Assembly: GCA_963930655.1 (NCBI GenBank)
Contig: OZ005606.1
Coordinates: forward strand, 12,543,501 to 12,607,500
Direction of reading: 5' to 3'
Source of the DNA: Myrica gale
Taxonomy: Eukaryota > Streptophyta > Magnoliopsida > Fagales > Myricaceae
Length of the DNA: 64,000 nt
The position numbers were made by a program, and so were the translations under genes. The notes below the pieces were generated by a model that saw only the letters and a list, made by a program, of their open reading frames with translations, had not been told where the DNA came from and searched no databases. Shown in pieces: positions 22,533-35,400 of this stretch (position 1 is the first letter of the stretch; each line of letters starts with the position of its first letter).

Positions 22533-25500
22533 TCATTGACGTTTTGGTGGCGCATAGTTCACATGCTCATCCTCACATAAATTCTGCACGAGGAAGCAAT
22601 AAAAAGATCAGTGGAAATTGTCAAATGGAATCCAAACAACTCATAAGTTACAAATAAAAGTAATGATAAGAGCAAACAAGCTCCTAAGAAGAAAAAAAAG
22701 CAAGCAAGCATGGTCATCCAGAACATAGAAGTCAATTTCACAATATCTAAGACCCTTATTGAAAAGGCAAGTGATAGTTTGAGGAATCAGCTCAAACAAC
22801 TTCGTTAATCCTCTTTCAGGTGGCAAACACCTCTGTAAATTAAAAAGAAGGTTTTAGCGTGTAAAAAAACAGTAGGATGCACTAGCAAGGAAATAGAAAA
22901 GCTACACGAATTCCTAAATGTAATTTTGAATTTGACATCAGCAAGGTAAGACTTTAAGCTTTCAACCCTATAATAAGCAGTTTGGATTAGAATTGGGCAT
23001 CTATATCATACCACAACACGAAACCCCCATTCAGTCCTGCCCCAACTCCTTTCATGGACCACCATTTTTGGCTTGATCATGGACCACCAATTTTTTTTTA
23101 TAAGTTAAACTATATTAAAGAAAATAAAGATGACAGTACAAGAGAATATACAGACGGCACCTAAAGCATACAAGCTAAAAAACTGAGAAAATCTGGAAAA
23201 CCCACAAAAGGACCCCCCAAAACTGAATTAGCCCCTAGCCATAGACGACCGTCCTCAAAACATCTAACATTCCTCTCCCTTCACAAACTCCACCAAATGC
23301 AAGCCGGAATCATCTTCCAAATGGCCACGGCGACCGGATCCTCGAACTTCCTCCTCCAACAATACAACACGTCCACCACCCTACTAGGCATAACCCACGC
23401 ATAGTTTAGAATGGCCAGCACATGCATGGACCACCATTACATCCACAGAAACGTACATTGAGAAATTAAGGTCAACAAAACGTTCCTCTGTCTGATACTA
23501 GCATCTATTTTAAAAAGAGCATTACTCAAGCAACCATTGGTCAACAGTCTATGCATTACAACCGTCTATGCCACTAATTTACTTGCTTCAACTGCAAATA
23601 TTAAACAAAACTCTAAGCATGAAATGAGGGAAATTATGGTTTATCCCACAAAGAATCACCACATTGGCAATGCATACTCTAAACCGCCAAACTTATGCAA
23701 TTTACCCTTTCGGGAATTCCTAAGCATAAAATGAATGAAAACAATGTGCTGCAATCTCAACAGTGTAATCTTAACTAAGGGTCTAAATTGCAACATGTAG
23801 TCATTTTAAAGGGGTCAATTGCTAAGAATGATACTTTTGGGGCATATTGCCAATAGAGTGATAAAGCATGTAAAGAGTAATTTTTTCCCAAGAAACAAAA
23901 AGAAAAACAAGTTCAGATCAATGTATGAGCTCAACAACTAGATTTCAACAGGAAAAACCATAATAAGCAGTATAAGCCATGGTTCAATAAATAAGAATAT
24001 TAGTGCAATATTTTTTTTTTGATAATTAAGACAGTTTTATTAAAGAAGAAGAAAAACAAAAACACAACGGAATCAACAGTACAAGAGAAAATACTGAAGA
24101 AACCAACCCACTGGCCTACGAACTTTCCCAGAAAACAATAGCCCACAAGACCCACTGGCCTACAAACAGACCCACTAGCCCACAAGACCCCACAAGACCC
24201 ACTGGCCTACAAGACCCAATAGCCCACAAGACCCACCCGCATCCCAAATGAGACCCCTAACAATCCATTCCAAAGGTCACAGTCTTCCTAGCGGTCGAAG
24301 AAGACCCTTCATAATTAACCGAAGATTTCAAGCCCTTCAACTCCCGGATCATCCTCCCCCCAGATTTTCTCGATGTTTTCGACCATATCGGCGCCCGATC
24401 ATTTGAGGATTAGCTACATCTAGATCCCATTGAAATGTTAAGCATAGACCAATCTAGTTGATTTCACGGTCTCTAAGAACGTAATGACATGATTAATGCA
24501 TTGTAGTTCCATTAAAGCACATCAATGTTGCTAACCATTAATCATGCAATCTATCAGTCCATCCAGATTGTCTGATCTATGAACTCTTTTGCTTTTAGTA
24601 TCATATGTGCATGCACAGCCCTAAAAACCATCTTTTTGTGTTTATTGGAATCAAAAGATACTTACGGGCAAAGTAACAAAAGTGCTGTCCTACAATCCAA
24701 CAACTCTTATGAAGTGAATGCAATGTGAAAAGAATATAAACCTGCAAGTCCTCCGGGAGAGCCTCTGAGACTGCAAGAGTGTAACAACCAGGGGCAAATT
24801 TTCCTGCAAAAAGTTAAAAGGGAACTCGAGTTCTAAATTATAAGGACGTACTCTTATAAACTTAGATTTTCAGATGCTAAAAAAATCTAAAGACTCGTAT
24901 ATCAAAACATTCAAACAAGTAGAACAACATTTTAATGCTCAAGGAAACATCATCTTATGCAGAAAATAAAAGCAAACGGGAACTCAAAACTAAAACCTAG
25001 CTAGTAAGTAACATCAAATGCACTGGCCATATTGGAAATGTTTCTGTACTTGTTCTTGAAGTTGCTGATATTTTTTTTTCTTCAACTCTATGTTTGAGGT
25101 ACAACAATCACTGATACTTCCCAAGGACTTGAAAGGGTGCTGTTGAATGTAAAACTCCTGCGTCCCAATCCCCCGTGCTAGTGGTTTACTACTGATTTGG
25201 GACAGTATACAAGAAAGCACTCGAAGTCGACATGTGTATAGAACAAAAACGACTGCACATGTCAGATAGAATTTGGAGCTCAAGCATGCATGGCAGGAAA
25301 AAGGTGCTAGGGTTTATGTGTGCTCAATCCAGCATCTAGTCTATCTAATCTGAGACTCTGAATGGAAACACGGCTTCAACCTGAAAGTGAGATGATTTAC
25401 TTTTTTCTGTTCAATAATAATCAGAAGTCTATGAAAATGTCACAAAAACCTCAAACCCTACCCCTATGGAGGAGCTCGAAGAAAGAACTTTCCAAAACCA

Positions 25501-27228
25501 ATTCAAAATCATTGAAACCAGACAAAAAATCTGAAAACAAAAGAAAGCCCTCAGAAAATTACCCAAATAGTTAACGGGGGTATCCCACCTTAAGTCTGAA
25601 AAACTATTTCCTACTACCCCACCACGAGATAAAGATGGAAATTATTTATAACTACTTTCTATTTAGTACAACTGCCCTGAGGCCCCCTCACTAAACATCA
25701 TACCCATACTGCTCGATACTAAATAACCAACATACATACACATAGCCATTCACCCAGGAGAGTTAACTCATAGGCAATATGTTTCTAACCGCGAGCATCC
25801 TTCCCAAAGAAGATCATGTAACCTCTTGCAACGTATTCTACACGGTTTCTTGAAGGTTATAGATATTCAATGAATATAACTATTCATCAAAAAAAAAATT
25901 ATTCATCAAAAAATGAATATGACTAGAATAGGAATCTCTGAGGCATGCGAACTCAAAAAGGGAGCTCATTGTAGCACTTACCCAGGAATGTAGATGATTG
26001 ATGTGGTAGCTTTATATTCAACTAACATAGGCAATTCTGTTTGAACTCAGCATGTGATATTATAGTCTTAGTCAAAACTTCCATAATTATGGCCTCGTTT
26101 TGAACAAACATATCATCATCTAAGATAGAAAGAAACACTTATTTTCTGTTTCAGCTCTCAGAAAAGTGTCAATATGGAAATAAAAGTGTGAAAGTTTCAA
26201 GAATCAGAATCAAAGTGTACCACAAATTTGGTCCATGATATTCATACATTTTCGTAAGAACCTACCAATACAGACACAACTATGGAAATCTAACTGTTCC
26301 TTTGGAAAAATCAGCCTACGTGGAAACCCTTATTGGTTTGCTACATTTGAGATGAATTCGCGATTTCAATAATTTGCTTCGGTAAGTCCATTTCCATAAT
26401 TCCAAAGGAAATGAAAATGTTTTTTTCTTTATAATACTGTAGGTGCTAAAACCTGGAAAAGCCAAAAAGAGGGGATAGAGAAAAAGACTAATGTACAGTG
26501 TTTAACATACCAATTCGCAACCAGCGAGCAGCCCAACTTCTACTAGGATCCATGACAGAAATTATCCTGCAAGAGACTCAATGAAAGGAAAAGACTAACA
26601 TCAGGACAAAATAGGACAGGGAACTTCTTCACCAAAGTAGATAACCATGGTTCAGTATGACACCAAATCACAATTTTTTCCTCGTACTGTTAATTGTTTC
26701 CAGTTCTAGATCAGTGCAAGCCCATGAAACACTGAAGCATTGTTTACACTTCAGATAATTGAAATTTCAGAATCACACATTAAGAATCGTATTAAAGACA
26801 TTAAAACTGGTTCCTACCATTTGCTTCCGACAAGAAGTAAACAACTTGGGCCTAAAAATGAATGTCTTCCGGTTTACAGAAGCTTTGAATTGATCAAACA
26901 AAGTAAGCCCAATCCGATTGATTGGGCTGAGTTGGGCAGAGGAAAGATGCTTACCCTGTGAAATTAGGAGTAGTGCAATCGACAACACGCTCATGATCCT
27001 CGTCCATCTTAAAGAAGGGACAGTTTTCGCACCCCGATTCCCTGAACTGTGTAGTATTCGTCAAAGTAACTGTTTTTTTCCAGAAAACGAAGAAAACGTA
27101 TACAACCCTACCACTTGACCCTTACCCAAGGTGTTTACCTGGTCATAGGTTTTGACGAGGCGGCAACGAAGGCAAGCCCTCAGCTCGTGCCCGAAGCTCG
27201 TCGGAATTTGTGCAGGAGCGCTTCCCAT
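22533..27228 (-). CDS. SPT4: Transcription elongation factor SPT4
   Basis: Five exons: 27228-27139, 27046-26955, 26566-26511, 24803-24742, 22583-22533. They total 351 nt, giving 116 residues, the usual SPT4 length. All junctions are GT-AG and the phases agree. The protein starts MGSAPAQIPTSFGHELRACL. A four-Cys zinc finger is formed by C19, C22, C36 and C39 (CLRC...CENC). The NGN-binding half follows: KMDEDHERVVDCTTPNFTG, IISVMDPSRSWAARWLRIG, then KFAPGCYTLAVSEALPEDLQ and NLCEDEHVNYAPPKRQ. SPT4 pairs with SPT5 on RNA polymerase II to promote processive elongation in the nucleus. Introns 3 (1.7 kb) and 4 (2.2 kb) are large; intron 4 holds two retroelement insertions. Start chosen because it is the first ATG and matches the family N-terminus. 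Confidence 0.96.
23090..23424 (-). mobile_element. 5'-truncated LINE with 12-bp target duplication
   Basis: Flanked by CATGGACCACCA at 23078-23089 and 23425-23436. The T-run at 23090-23099 is the poly-A tail in minus sense. The coding end resembles the LINE at 8165 (minus reading ACIWWSL*REGNVRCFEDG). It sits in SPT4 intron 4. A third copy of CATGGACCACCA at 23053 shows that the target already contained a short direct repeat. Confidence 0.88.
24010..24420 (-). mobile_element. Retroelement tail in SPT4 intron 4
   Basis: Begins with a T-run (24011-24020), then TAATTAAGACAGTTTTATTAAAG, which resembles the 3' ends of the LINEs in this window in minus orientation. It carries a minisatellite (24106-24236) and a GC-rich segment (24280-24400). 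The 5' boundary is uncertain. Confidence 0.55.
24106..24236. repeat. Minisatellite, CCCACTGGCCTACAAGAC units
   Basis: Several imperfect copies of CCCACTGGCCTACAAGAC and the variant CCCACTAGCCCACAAGAC. Copies vary in length and the array lies wholly inside the retroelement tail. Confidence 0.85.
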
Positions 27229-27440
27229 TGCCTGAAATAGATTGACGACAATCACAATTAAAAGATGTGCTACTCCAATGTTTTATCAGTCGATGAACAG
27301 AGCTGACGGACCCGGTGCAACGCCCGATTAAACAATCTCCCGCGGTTCTGTTAGATATATACGTAAAGCCCAGTTATAAACCCACGGCCCAATGACCAAC
27401 TCATCGGAGCATCACCCGCCCAATTCATTTTATCCCCTCG
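27229..27440 (-). promoter_or_regulatory. SPT4 promoter region with site II-like motifs
   Basis: In minus sense the region 27430-27365 carries TTGGGCGGG, CATTGGGCCGTGGG and TGGGCTTTACG. These are TGGGC(C/T) site II-like motifs clustered about 140-200 bp upstream of the ATG, a common arrangement in plant housekeeping genes. No obvious TATA box. Confidence 0.45.
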
Positions 27441-27474
27441 GGAAAGCATTAGACATTTTTACCCATTTCTGCAA

Positions 27475-29178
27475 TAGGGCTGTTCAAATCCGGGAGGTGC
27501 CAGGGCCATAACCGGTAGTCACCAGATGGGTTGGTTTTCAAATATTGGCCATCACCGCCACCACTGTTAAGGGCGATAACAGACCCTTAACAGTGCCGGT
27601 TTTAGCTGTGGCAGTTCCCGATTACTGACATTTATATTTGGTCATTTGTTTTAGCATTTTACGCACTTGTCCCAATGAATTTTTTCTTATTTTTTTTGGT
27701 CCATTGAACACATATCAATAAAAAAAATAGGTAAGATCAACCACAAAGCATGGAGCTACTGACTTAAATAATTTTAATATTTCTCTATCTATTTAAACAT
27801 CTATCACACACATGCTTTTAAAAGAAACCAATGCGGCATCAACAACATTTTCAATTGGTTCGTGACTTCTCTACCTCTTTCAAGGTACTTCTTTGACATC
27901 TAAACAACCAAAACAACGTATCAAAATCTCCTTTGAATTCTCCAGCAAAACCACATGGATTTAAAAGCAACAACCAACCAATATAGAGAAGAGAAAAACT
28001 GCATTGTATGTTGATATCGAAGAAAAGAAAGATCAACTTTATTTGAACATCTCAACTGTTGTGCGTAATCAACTCGACTCTTTTAAATGCAATTAGAAAT
28101 GTAGAGCAATTATGGCACCAGAACCAAGCAATGTAGCATGTAAAATCAGTGGCACAGAATACAACAATGCCAAATAAAAACATGTTAAATGAAATAGATA
28201 GAAAACCTCAAGAAACTGCATTTCAAGACAAACCAAAAATTATAATCTCTTCACAGAATACAACAGGGCAACACAGGGAACAGAAAAAAGAAATCAAATT
28301 AATTCCAAACCCTAAAAATCAGCAAACAAAGGGGGAAAAGTTAAGCAATAATATATATCCCCAATGCTTCCGATAGAACAAATTAAAATCAACAAACTCA
28401 TTGATTTTGTAACAACATAACTAAATGAATCAATGAGACTTGAGAGAGAGATGTGGCAGAGGAGATGAGAAGAGATTGACGCGTGAAGGAGAGGAGAAGG
28501 GGAGAGTAGCTGTTATATGGGCATGTTTGAGCCCCAGTTAATTGGGCTCAAAATTTTAGGTTTACTACTAAAAAATTCACCACATAATTTTTTATTATTA
28601 TAATATTTATTAAAAATCTTCTCTCTCTTTTCTTTTTCACCAACTCCCATAACATTTCTTTACTTTATAATATTTCCAAAACTCCAATACCCAAAATTTT
28701 CACCCTCAAACATACCCTATGTGTGGTGGTCGGGAAAGGGAGGTGCGGTCGGCGTGGGGAGAGCCTGGAGGTGGCTGGGCAGCTGAGCTGTCACTGTCAC
28801 CAGGGATTTTGGATACGGGGGGAGGGAGGCAGAGAAAACGTTTAAGGGGCCGACGGGCTGGAATAAAATGAAAGGGGGCCGGGGATGGGAACGACGAACT
28901 ACGCCCTTTAGTGAAACAAAATTTTAAAACGCGTTTAATGCTTAAGGGGGAGGGGGCAACGTATTTTCTTTTAAAGAGGATCTACACCGTTTACTTTTTT
29001 TATTATTTAAAAAAAATCCGATTTTATCAGTGTCCAAGAATCCAAATCCAGTAAGTCGGGAACCGGTAAAACATTCCAATTGTAAATAAAAGTCACCGGC
29101 ACCGGTTAGGCTGGATACTGTGAATCCGGTACCGGTGCCTATGGAACCGATATTTTTCGATAGGGTTGAACAGCCCTA
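27475..29178. mobile_element. hAT element, about 1.7 kb, non-autonomous
   Basis: Ends are TAGGGCTGTTCAA on the left and, read inward, TAGGGCTGTTCAA on the right. Subterminal CCGG-type repeats occur at both ends (AACCGGTAGTCACC and GTGCCGG on the left; ACCGGCACCGG and CCGGTACCGG on the right). The flanking 8 bp (TTCTGCAA, ATTTTCAA) match only partly, so the duplication has decayed or the ends are one or two bases off. The interior has no transposase. It includes an unrelated AT-rich block (28540-28710). Confidence 0.8.
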
Positions 29179-30143
29179 ATTTTCAATATTCATCCATGAT
29201 ATCTTTATAATAATTAGTACAATTTTTTTTGAAAAATTAAAATGATACTTATAAAGTGAGAAGATTCTTATACTAATTTCATTACATTGGTGATTCTTAG
29301 GCTGCGTTTGCACTAAATATTTCACAAAATATTTCACCAACTCCTAATAAAATACTACAATATAATCTCTCTCTCCCATCAAAAAATATAAAAAATTACA
29401 AAAAATATAAAAAATTATCTCTCTCTTCATTTCACTAAACCCAATACCAACACTAAACTCAAAAATTTTACAACACAAACATAACCTTAGTAGCAGTTAA
29501 AAAAAGAGGACAAAAATATAAATAATTTTTTTATTCATTTGAATCCTTTTTATTTTTCTTATTTTTTTTAAATTTAGAAAGAAAGAAAAAATGTAATTTT
29601 TTTTTTCTTTTTATCTGAAACATATATAATAGGATTGATAAGTCACATGGTACACTTTTATAGGGTATGATGCGTCCCAGCCTTAGACTTTGAGCTGTAA
29701 CTCATTAAAGGTCTTTTTTTCTTTTTTTTTTGATAATTTGGCAAAACTCAATCACAGCCTACCATGAATTTGAACAACTAAGAACTATTTTTGAAACAAC
29801 ATTAAAATTTAAAATTAAGGGCTAAAAGGGTATTTAAACTTTTAATTTATGAAAGATTGCAGGAAAAACGTTTGATCTACTGACTTCAATTATAAATTAA
29901 GGGTCATTGAACATCCATAATATATATAATTTACAATACAACCGAACATCCTTCAGTAAGGGATGTGTGGTTCAAATTTTGAACACTTGGCAAAATATAT
30001 CATGTCAAATAATGCGCAATTATACTGTTGAAGATCTAAAAAACTTTCAAAACTCTAGGCCTTTATCTGAGTTTTGCAGCTTTTCTTATGTGTCCCCTTA
30101 ATTGACACACACTACATGAACTTTAAAGTTTATTCCCGGAGAA

Positions 30144-30296
30144 AGTTGCGTTACAGATGTGACGAAGGTAATTGATCATGACAATAATGGTCTGGTTCAG
30201 GAAGCTAAGCATGAAAAATAACAGGACGAGAAGAAAGAAGTGATTGAAGGAAGACATATTTCTGATGAATCGATTTATGTCCCTTCAAGTATGTAG
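30144..30296 (+). pseudogene. Coding-like fragment of unknown gene
   Basis: Reads SCVTDVTKVIDHDNNGLVQE-AKHEK, stop, then QDEKKEVIEGRHISDESIYV-PSSM, stop, in one frame of 51 codons including two stops. The composition looks protein-like compared with its AT-rich surroundings, but I do not recognise the family. It may be a captured exon fragment or chance. Confidence 0.25.
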
Positions 30297-30360
30297 GATT
30301 TTCAGAACTGAATTTAAATTAGAGTTTTCAGAATCGGAGACTAGCATTGAGCTCATTCTA

Positions 30361-30532
30361 AAGTCAATATACTAAACAAAAAGTCCGCAGAAGGGCACCC
30401 AAACTGAGAAGAAAGAGTTAACGCTCATAAGTGGAAAATTCACAAAGTCAATATACCGAACAGAAAGTCCACAGAAGAGCACCAAAATTGAAAGAGATAG
30501 ACAACGCCCTCGGGTGGAAAATTCGCAACGTA
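30361..30532. repeat. Two-copy tandem repeat, about 85-bp unit
   Basis: AAGTCAATATAC(T/C)(A/G)AACA begins each unit, followed by AAAGTCC(G/A)CAGAAG(G/A)GCACC and GTGGAAAATTC. The copies are about 80 percent alike. Confidence 0.75.
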
Positions 30533-32497
30533 CTATCTTCAAACCCTAATAGGTAAAATTTGAAGTCTGCAATAGTTGGTGATCAGTTAGCTTCAAAACG
30601 AACCACATAAAAACCAAATGAGCCCGTAGGCCATTGAAAACAAAGACACGTGAGCCAGTAGTTACAGGTCATGTCGCCCCACTTTCGGGATCATTTGCTA
30701 AGAAAAATTTTCAACTTTCTAAAAAAAATTCAACTTACTAAGAATTTTTTTTCAATTTTCTAAGAAAAAATTCCAACTTGCTAAGAATTTTTTTTCTACG
30801 AAATATCAAAATCTCAAATTTTTCATACAAATTTCAACACTTTTACACACCAACTTTAGAAAAATTATAAAAAAAATTATTTACCAACAACTATGTCTCA
30901 CGATAGATTAATCGTTTAACAATTTTATCAATCGAAACTGATTTTATTGAGTAAACTTGAATACAAAAGTTTAATTAGTAATTTTGCATCTAAAAAGGTA
31001 AAAGCAAATTTATGGTTTAATTTAATTTTTTTAATTTTCAGCCCTGCTTAAAACGATTCTATTTAAGGGATGTTTGTTTGCAAAAATATTCTAGGCTACA
31101 AATGAATGAAACAAAGTTCACAAAATGAATATCCAAAATTTAAAAAAATCTTACACAAACACCAAGGCCTTATTTGTACCGGTTTTGTGATTCTTGGGAT
31201 TGTGTGATGTAAGACCCTAATAATTACTTTATTTTATTTGCAGCATTTTGTAGAAAATGTTTAGATCAGACGGTGGACCGCATTCTATAAAAAACAACTC
31301 TAGGTGGACCTTATTCTCAGTTCAATGCTATAAAAAACACAACTTTAATTGGTACATAATTTAAAAGTGTAAAGTTTCACATGTTGTGTCAATTAGAAGA
31401 TGAAGATGAAGTGTAGCTTCAATTAAAGAAACAAAGAACAAGAATATTTTTTATTTATTTCGAAGTTACTTTGACAGGCCTGTGATGTTTGCAGCTTTCA
31501 ATCCTAACACATCCAAAAGCCTTAAAGCCCGAGTTCAATCCCGATCCCAAACAAGACCTAATACCTTTAATACAATCTCCAACAACTTTTCACACAAACT
31601 CTAATACATTTTAAAAGAAATATTCTTTCTCCATACTTTTTCACCAAATTTCAATAATTTTCTATTAAAAAATTACATCAAATAATCTCTCTCTACATCT
31701 TTTTACAAACTCCAATAAAAATTAAATATCTTTAAAATTTTACACAAAAACCTATAAAATTTCAATTTACATAAATATTCACAATTCTGTAAAAAAATCT
31801 TACAACTTTTTTTTTTTTATATAAAACGTACACCCCTTCAAAATATCTTGTTTGGCAATCACAAACAACTGTTTGGACAAATTTTTAAACACTTTTTTCA
31901 CATTTTTCAGCCTCTTTTCACAAATTTGAATAATTTTTTTACAAACTTCAATAAAATTTGCACGATCTCCACAAAAAAAACGAAGCCATCCAAACAAACA
32001 AGATATCATCTCCAAACTTTCACCTGCTTCCCAACTAAGATTAGCTTAAAATCGCAACAACCCAATTGTAAGATTACATTTTTTAGCTCTTCATGCAATT
32101 TCAAATCTTAAGCAGTACTCTTGGTATTCTTCATATAACATGACAGACTTTCGCATTCCTTTTTTTATAAAGAATTTGGGACTCTTATTCAAATGCATTG
32201 GCATATAGAAAGCTACACAGGTGGAAGGGGCAGGACCCTCCGTCCTTTACATCTCCTCTTGGATGTGTATGAAATCTTTCAAATCATGAACATATTGGAC
32301 TCTAGGTGTAAAAATTATAGCAGCGGAAAGGTACTATCAAGAAAATAGTTTCGGCACGTAGAAACCCTCAAATGAAGGAATAAATAGTTGGCTAAAACCT
32401 GCAAACTATAGACTCTATAATAATAAAGGACCACCTTCGCAACCAATTTACCCATACAAACTGTTACAACTTCTGTGGTCAGTTTGTCAACCATCCA

Positions 32498-35400
32498 CTA
32501 GAAAACACCAGCAGCGTTGTTGGCCTTTTCTCTAACCATTGTCTTGACAAAGAGCTCGCCAGCCCTGTACGAGGATCTGACCTGAAAAATCAAATGCATT
32601 CTTAAATCCAGAACATTGAAAGCTTGAATAAGTTAGGAAATCATGTTAGCGCTAAGAATTAGTTTGAAAAAACACTCTTAATTCTAATATTTTATTTCGT
32701 TTTGCAGTACCCCCATACTACTGGATTTCCAAACTCATTCTCACGTCATTCAGAGAAAAATTATACCAAAATAGATTTGGATTGGGGAAATAATCTTGTT
32801 AGTCCGTTCCACAGGGTAACTCATACTTTACAAGCACATTATCATGCAGAATGCAAATTTTAACAGAGAGCTCACCAGTGGTCCACTGGCTACATAACGA
32901 AATCCAATGGACTCCCCATATTCCTTCCAGAAAGCAAACTTTTCCGGGGCAACGTACTCCTTTACTGTAAGGTGTAATGGAGTTGGCTGCGAGATTTGCA
33001 ACCACACTCATGTTAATAACTTGATATGAATGAGATGAAAGAGAAACAATTTTTAACACAAACTGGGGCAACCAAAACTTCTAATTCGTCTACTTTTGCA
33101 CCACCAGAACTAATGAGAGCTACAATAGTGCAGATTATGACAATCTGCAAGTATCAAAGAATATCAGAAAGTAAATTTATTAGGCAAATACACAACTTCC
33201 TACTAGTTAAGCTTTCGGGACAAGTGGTGATTTAACATGGTTTCAAAGAGAGGGTCTTGAGTTTGATCTTGATTCCACTTTTTAACCCCCATCTACTTTC
33301 TGTTTAAATATTCTACATGTTGGATCCACTTTTTACACTGTGGGAGGGGAGTCTGTTCCAGAAGTGATAGATATCAGAGTATAATTAGATTATTAAAGTT
33401 TCATCTTTCCATCACTCAAATTTTTGGAACAATTGGTAATTTAGCAAAGAAGTTTATGTTTTTCCAAAATTACAGGCACAAACTGGGGAGGAACTTAAGT
33501 TAAAATGATTTTCCATTCAACATGTCCCTGAAGTCTAATATTTTCGTGTTTGGCCTAATGCATAATCACTTTCTGTCCAAAGTGACCTCGGATAAGGGCT
33601 ACTGACCTGACTTGTATATGCTCAGAAACATCAGAAATATGATAACTAAAGCAAGGGAATATCAGAAGGCATTGTCATTTGAAAATGGGACTAAGGCCTG
33701 GACATTTTGTAAAACCTATAGGGATATTTGTAAAATTTACTCAAAGGTACTGCTTCATATTAACTAACCTGCAAATACTGTCCCAGTGTCAAAATATCAA
33801 CACCGATAGCCCTTAAATCAGCCATGGTTTCTTTCAACTCGTCATCAGATTCTCCAAGGCCCAACATTATAGAAGATTTTGTTATCATGCCCTCCTTACT
33901 GACTTTTGCATGCTTTAGAACTGACAAGCTCTGTTCATACCTAGATAGAAGGATGACATAAAAGACAAACACAGAATCAGAAATCATATATTCAAGATGA
34001 AAATGCCAAATTACTGCAACAAATGATACAAGGGGTACGCTGCTGAGCCTTTAACCCCAACCCCTAGACTGCCTCCAGTTATACATTCTGAAATCAACAG
34101 ACTAGGCCAAAGATGCATATTGAAGCTCTTACATACATCTGGTAGCTCATCAATTATTGGATGATTTGGGCATACTGAGTTGAAAGCACATCTAGGTTTT
34201 CAAACTTACACAGATGCCCTCTAGCCACCACCAAAAAGCTTGAAGTATGTAATTTTGGCAAACATACTTGAAAGTTGCAAACTCTTGTAGGAAGAAAACC
34301 TTTTGGAAAAGGGGGGAGAAAAAGAAACAAAACCATTGGTCACATTTGTGTGTATCACAATGGCCAAATCTGCATGCAGAATAGTCCCACTTCTCCACCT
34401 AAATCTCCAAATCCATTTTCCATGGAACTGACCTTCTTGAAGATGAATCAGAACCCAAACAAACCACAGGGGGAAAAAGATTAGGTACTAATATCTGGAA
34501 AGGAATTCACATTTAGAATGCACAAACCCAGCCACTGGCTGGAGTAATATCTTAGATGCACTTTTAATCCCTCTGTGACCAACTATTCTAAACATCTAGA
34601 GAAACAAGAAAACAATCAGTTGGAGGGTTCTCCCTTGGCAAATCTAAGGAAAGGGGAGAACAAAGAGGCCGAAATAAACAGATCATTTCCTTAGTTAAGG
34701 TCTGCTATTATAGCCATAACGATGTGGATAGAAAGAATGTGGACATAGTAATTGGTAGATCCCCGGTAGAATAATCTGAGTCATGATTTGGGGAGCCATT
34801 TGAAAGTTAATACAATTTGAGGATAACCTCTTGACAGATCTTGATGCTATGCAATATCTCAATCCACAACATGCATTCATCGCTCAGTAGACAGTAGCAA
34901 ACTTTGCTTTATCCACAAATGCATAACAAACAACCAACAACCATTCAGTGAAACTTAGAACAAAGATGGCAGGTACTGCAACTCACCCAGCCCTAGGATC
35001 TCTGACAATTCGCTGGAGCCGTTTGACAGTCTCAATGTTATGGGCAAAAACATCCAATCCTGAGCGTACAAGAGTCTCTACAGCCTTCAAGTCGCCCCGA
35101 AAATCAGAAGTTAAACACTCAACCATGATCTCAGGCTTTAGTTCCTGCAAAAGGAGGCATATAGCATCCAATCAAACCAAATTTGTATTTCACCACTCTT
35201 TTAATAATATACAAATCAAAACTAAGCAAGGAGAAGGCACCTCCAGATGATAGCTGGCCAGATTTACATACCTTCATAGCTTTGACAGTCTGAGCAAAAT
35301 GCCCACTTCCACCATCCGGTAGATCATCACGATCTACACTTGTTAGAACAATATAGTCCACACTACAAAAATTCAAAAGAAAAAACCAATTACGGAAGTA

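Larger units (their letters stand above)
29179..32497. other. Gene-poor spacer downstream of LIP1P
   Basis: Very AT-rich. Several stretches (29300-29470, 30690-30850, 31560-32020) repeat a theme of TTTCAC(A/C)AA(A)...CTCC/TTTCAA..., typical of decayed MITEs. Apart from the coding-like fragment at 30144 and the tandem repeat at 30361, nothing is recognised. Confidence 0.5.

Noticed and set aside
22641-22835. Possible last exon of SPT4 after ATTTACAG at 22836 (reading ...PPERGLTK...)
   Set aside because: The true last exon at 22583-22533 reads NLCEDEHVNYAPPKRQ in the right phase, matching the SPT4 C-terminus. The earlier acceptor gives unrelated residues.
25014-25574. Open frames of 70-89 residues in SPT4 intron 3/4 region
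   Set aside because: Both strands, no domains, and they fall in an intron defined by flanking SPT4 exons.
27480-27500. GTTCAAATCC resembling a tRNA T-loop
   Set aside because: It lies in the left end of a hAT element and no acceptor, D or anticodon arm can be built around it.
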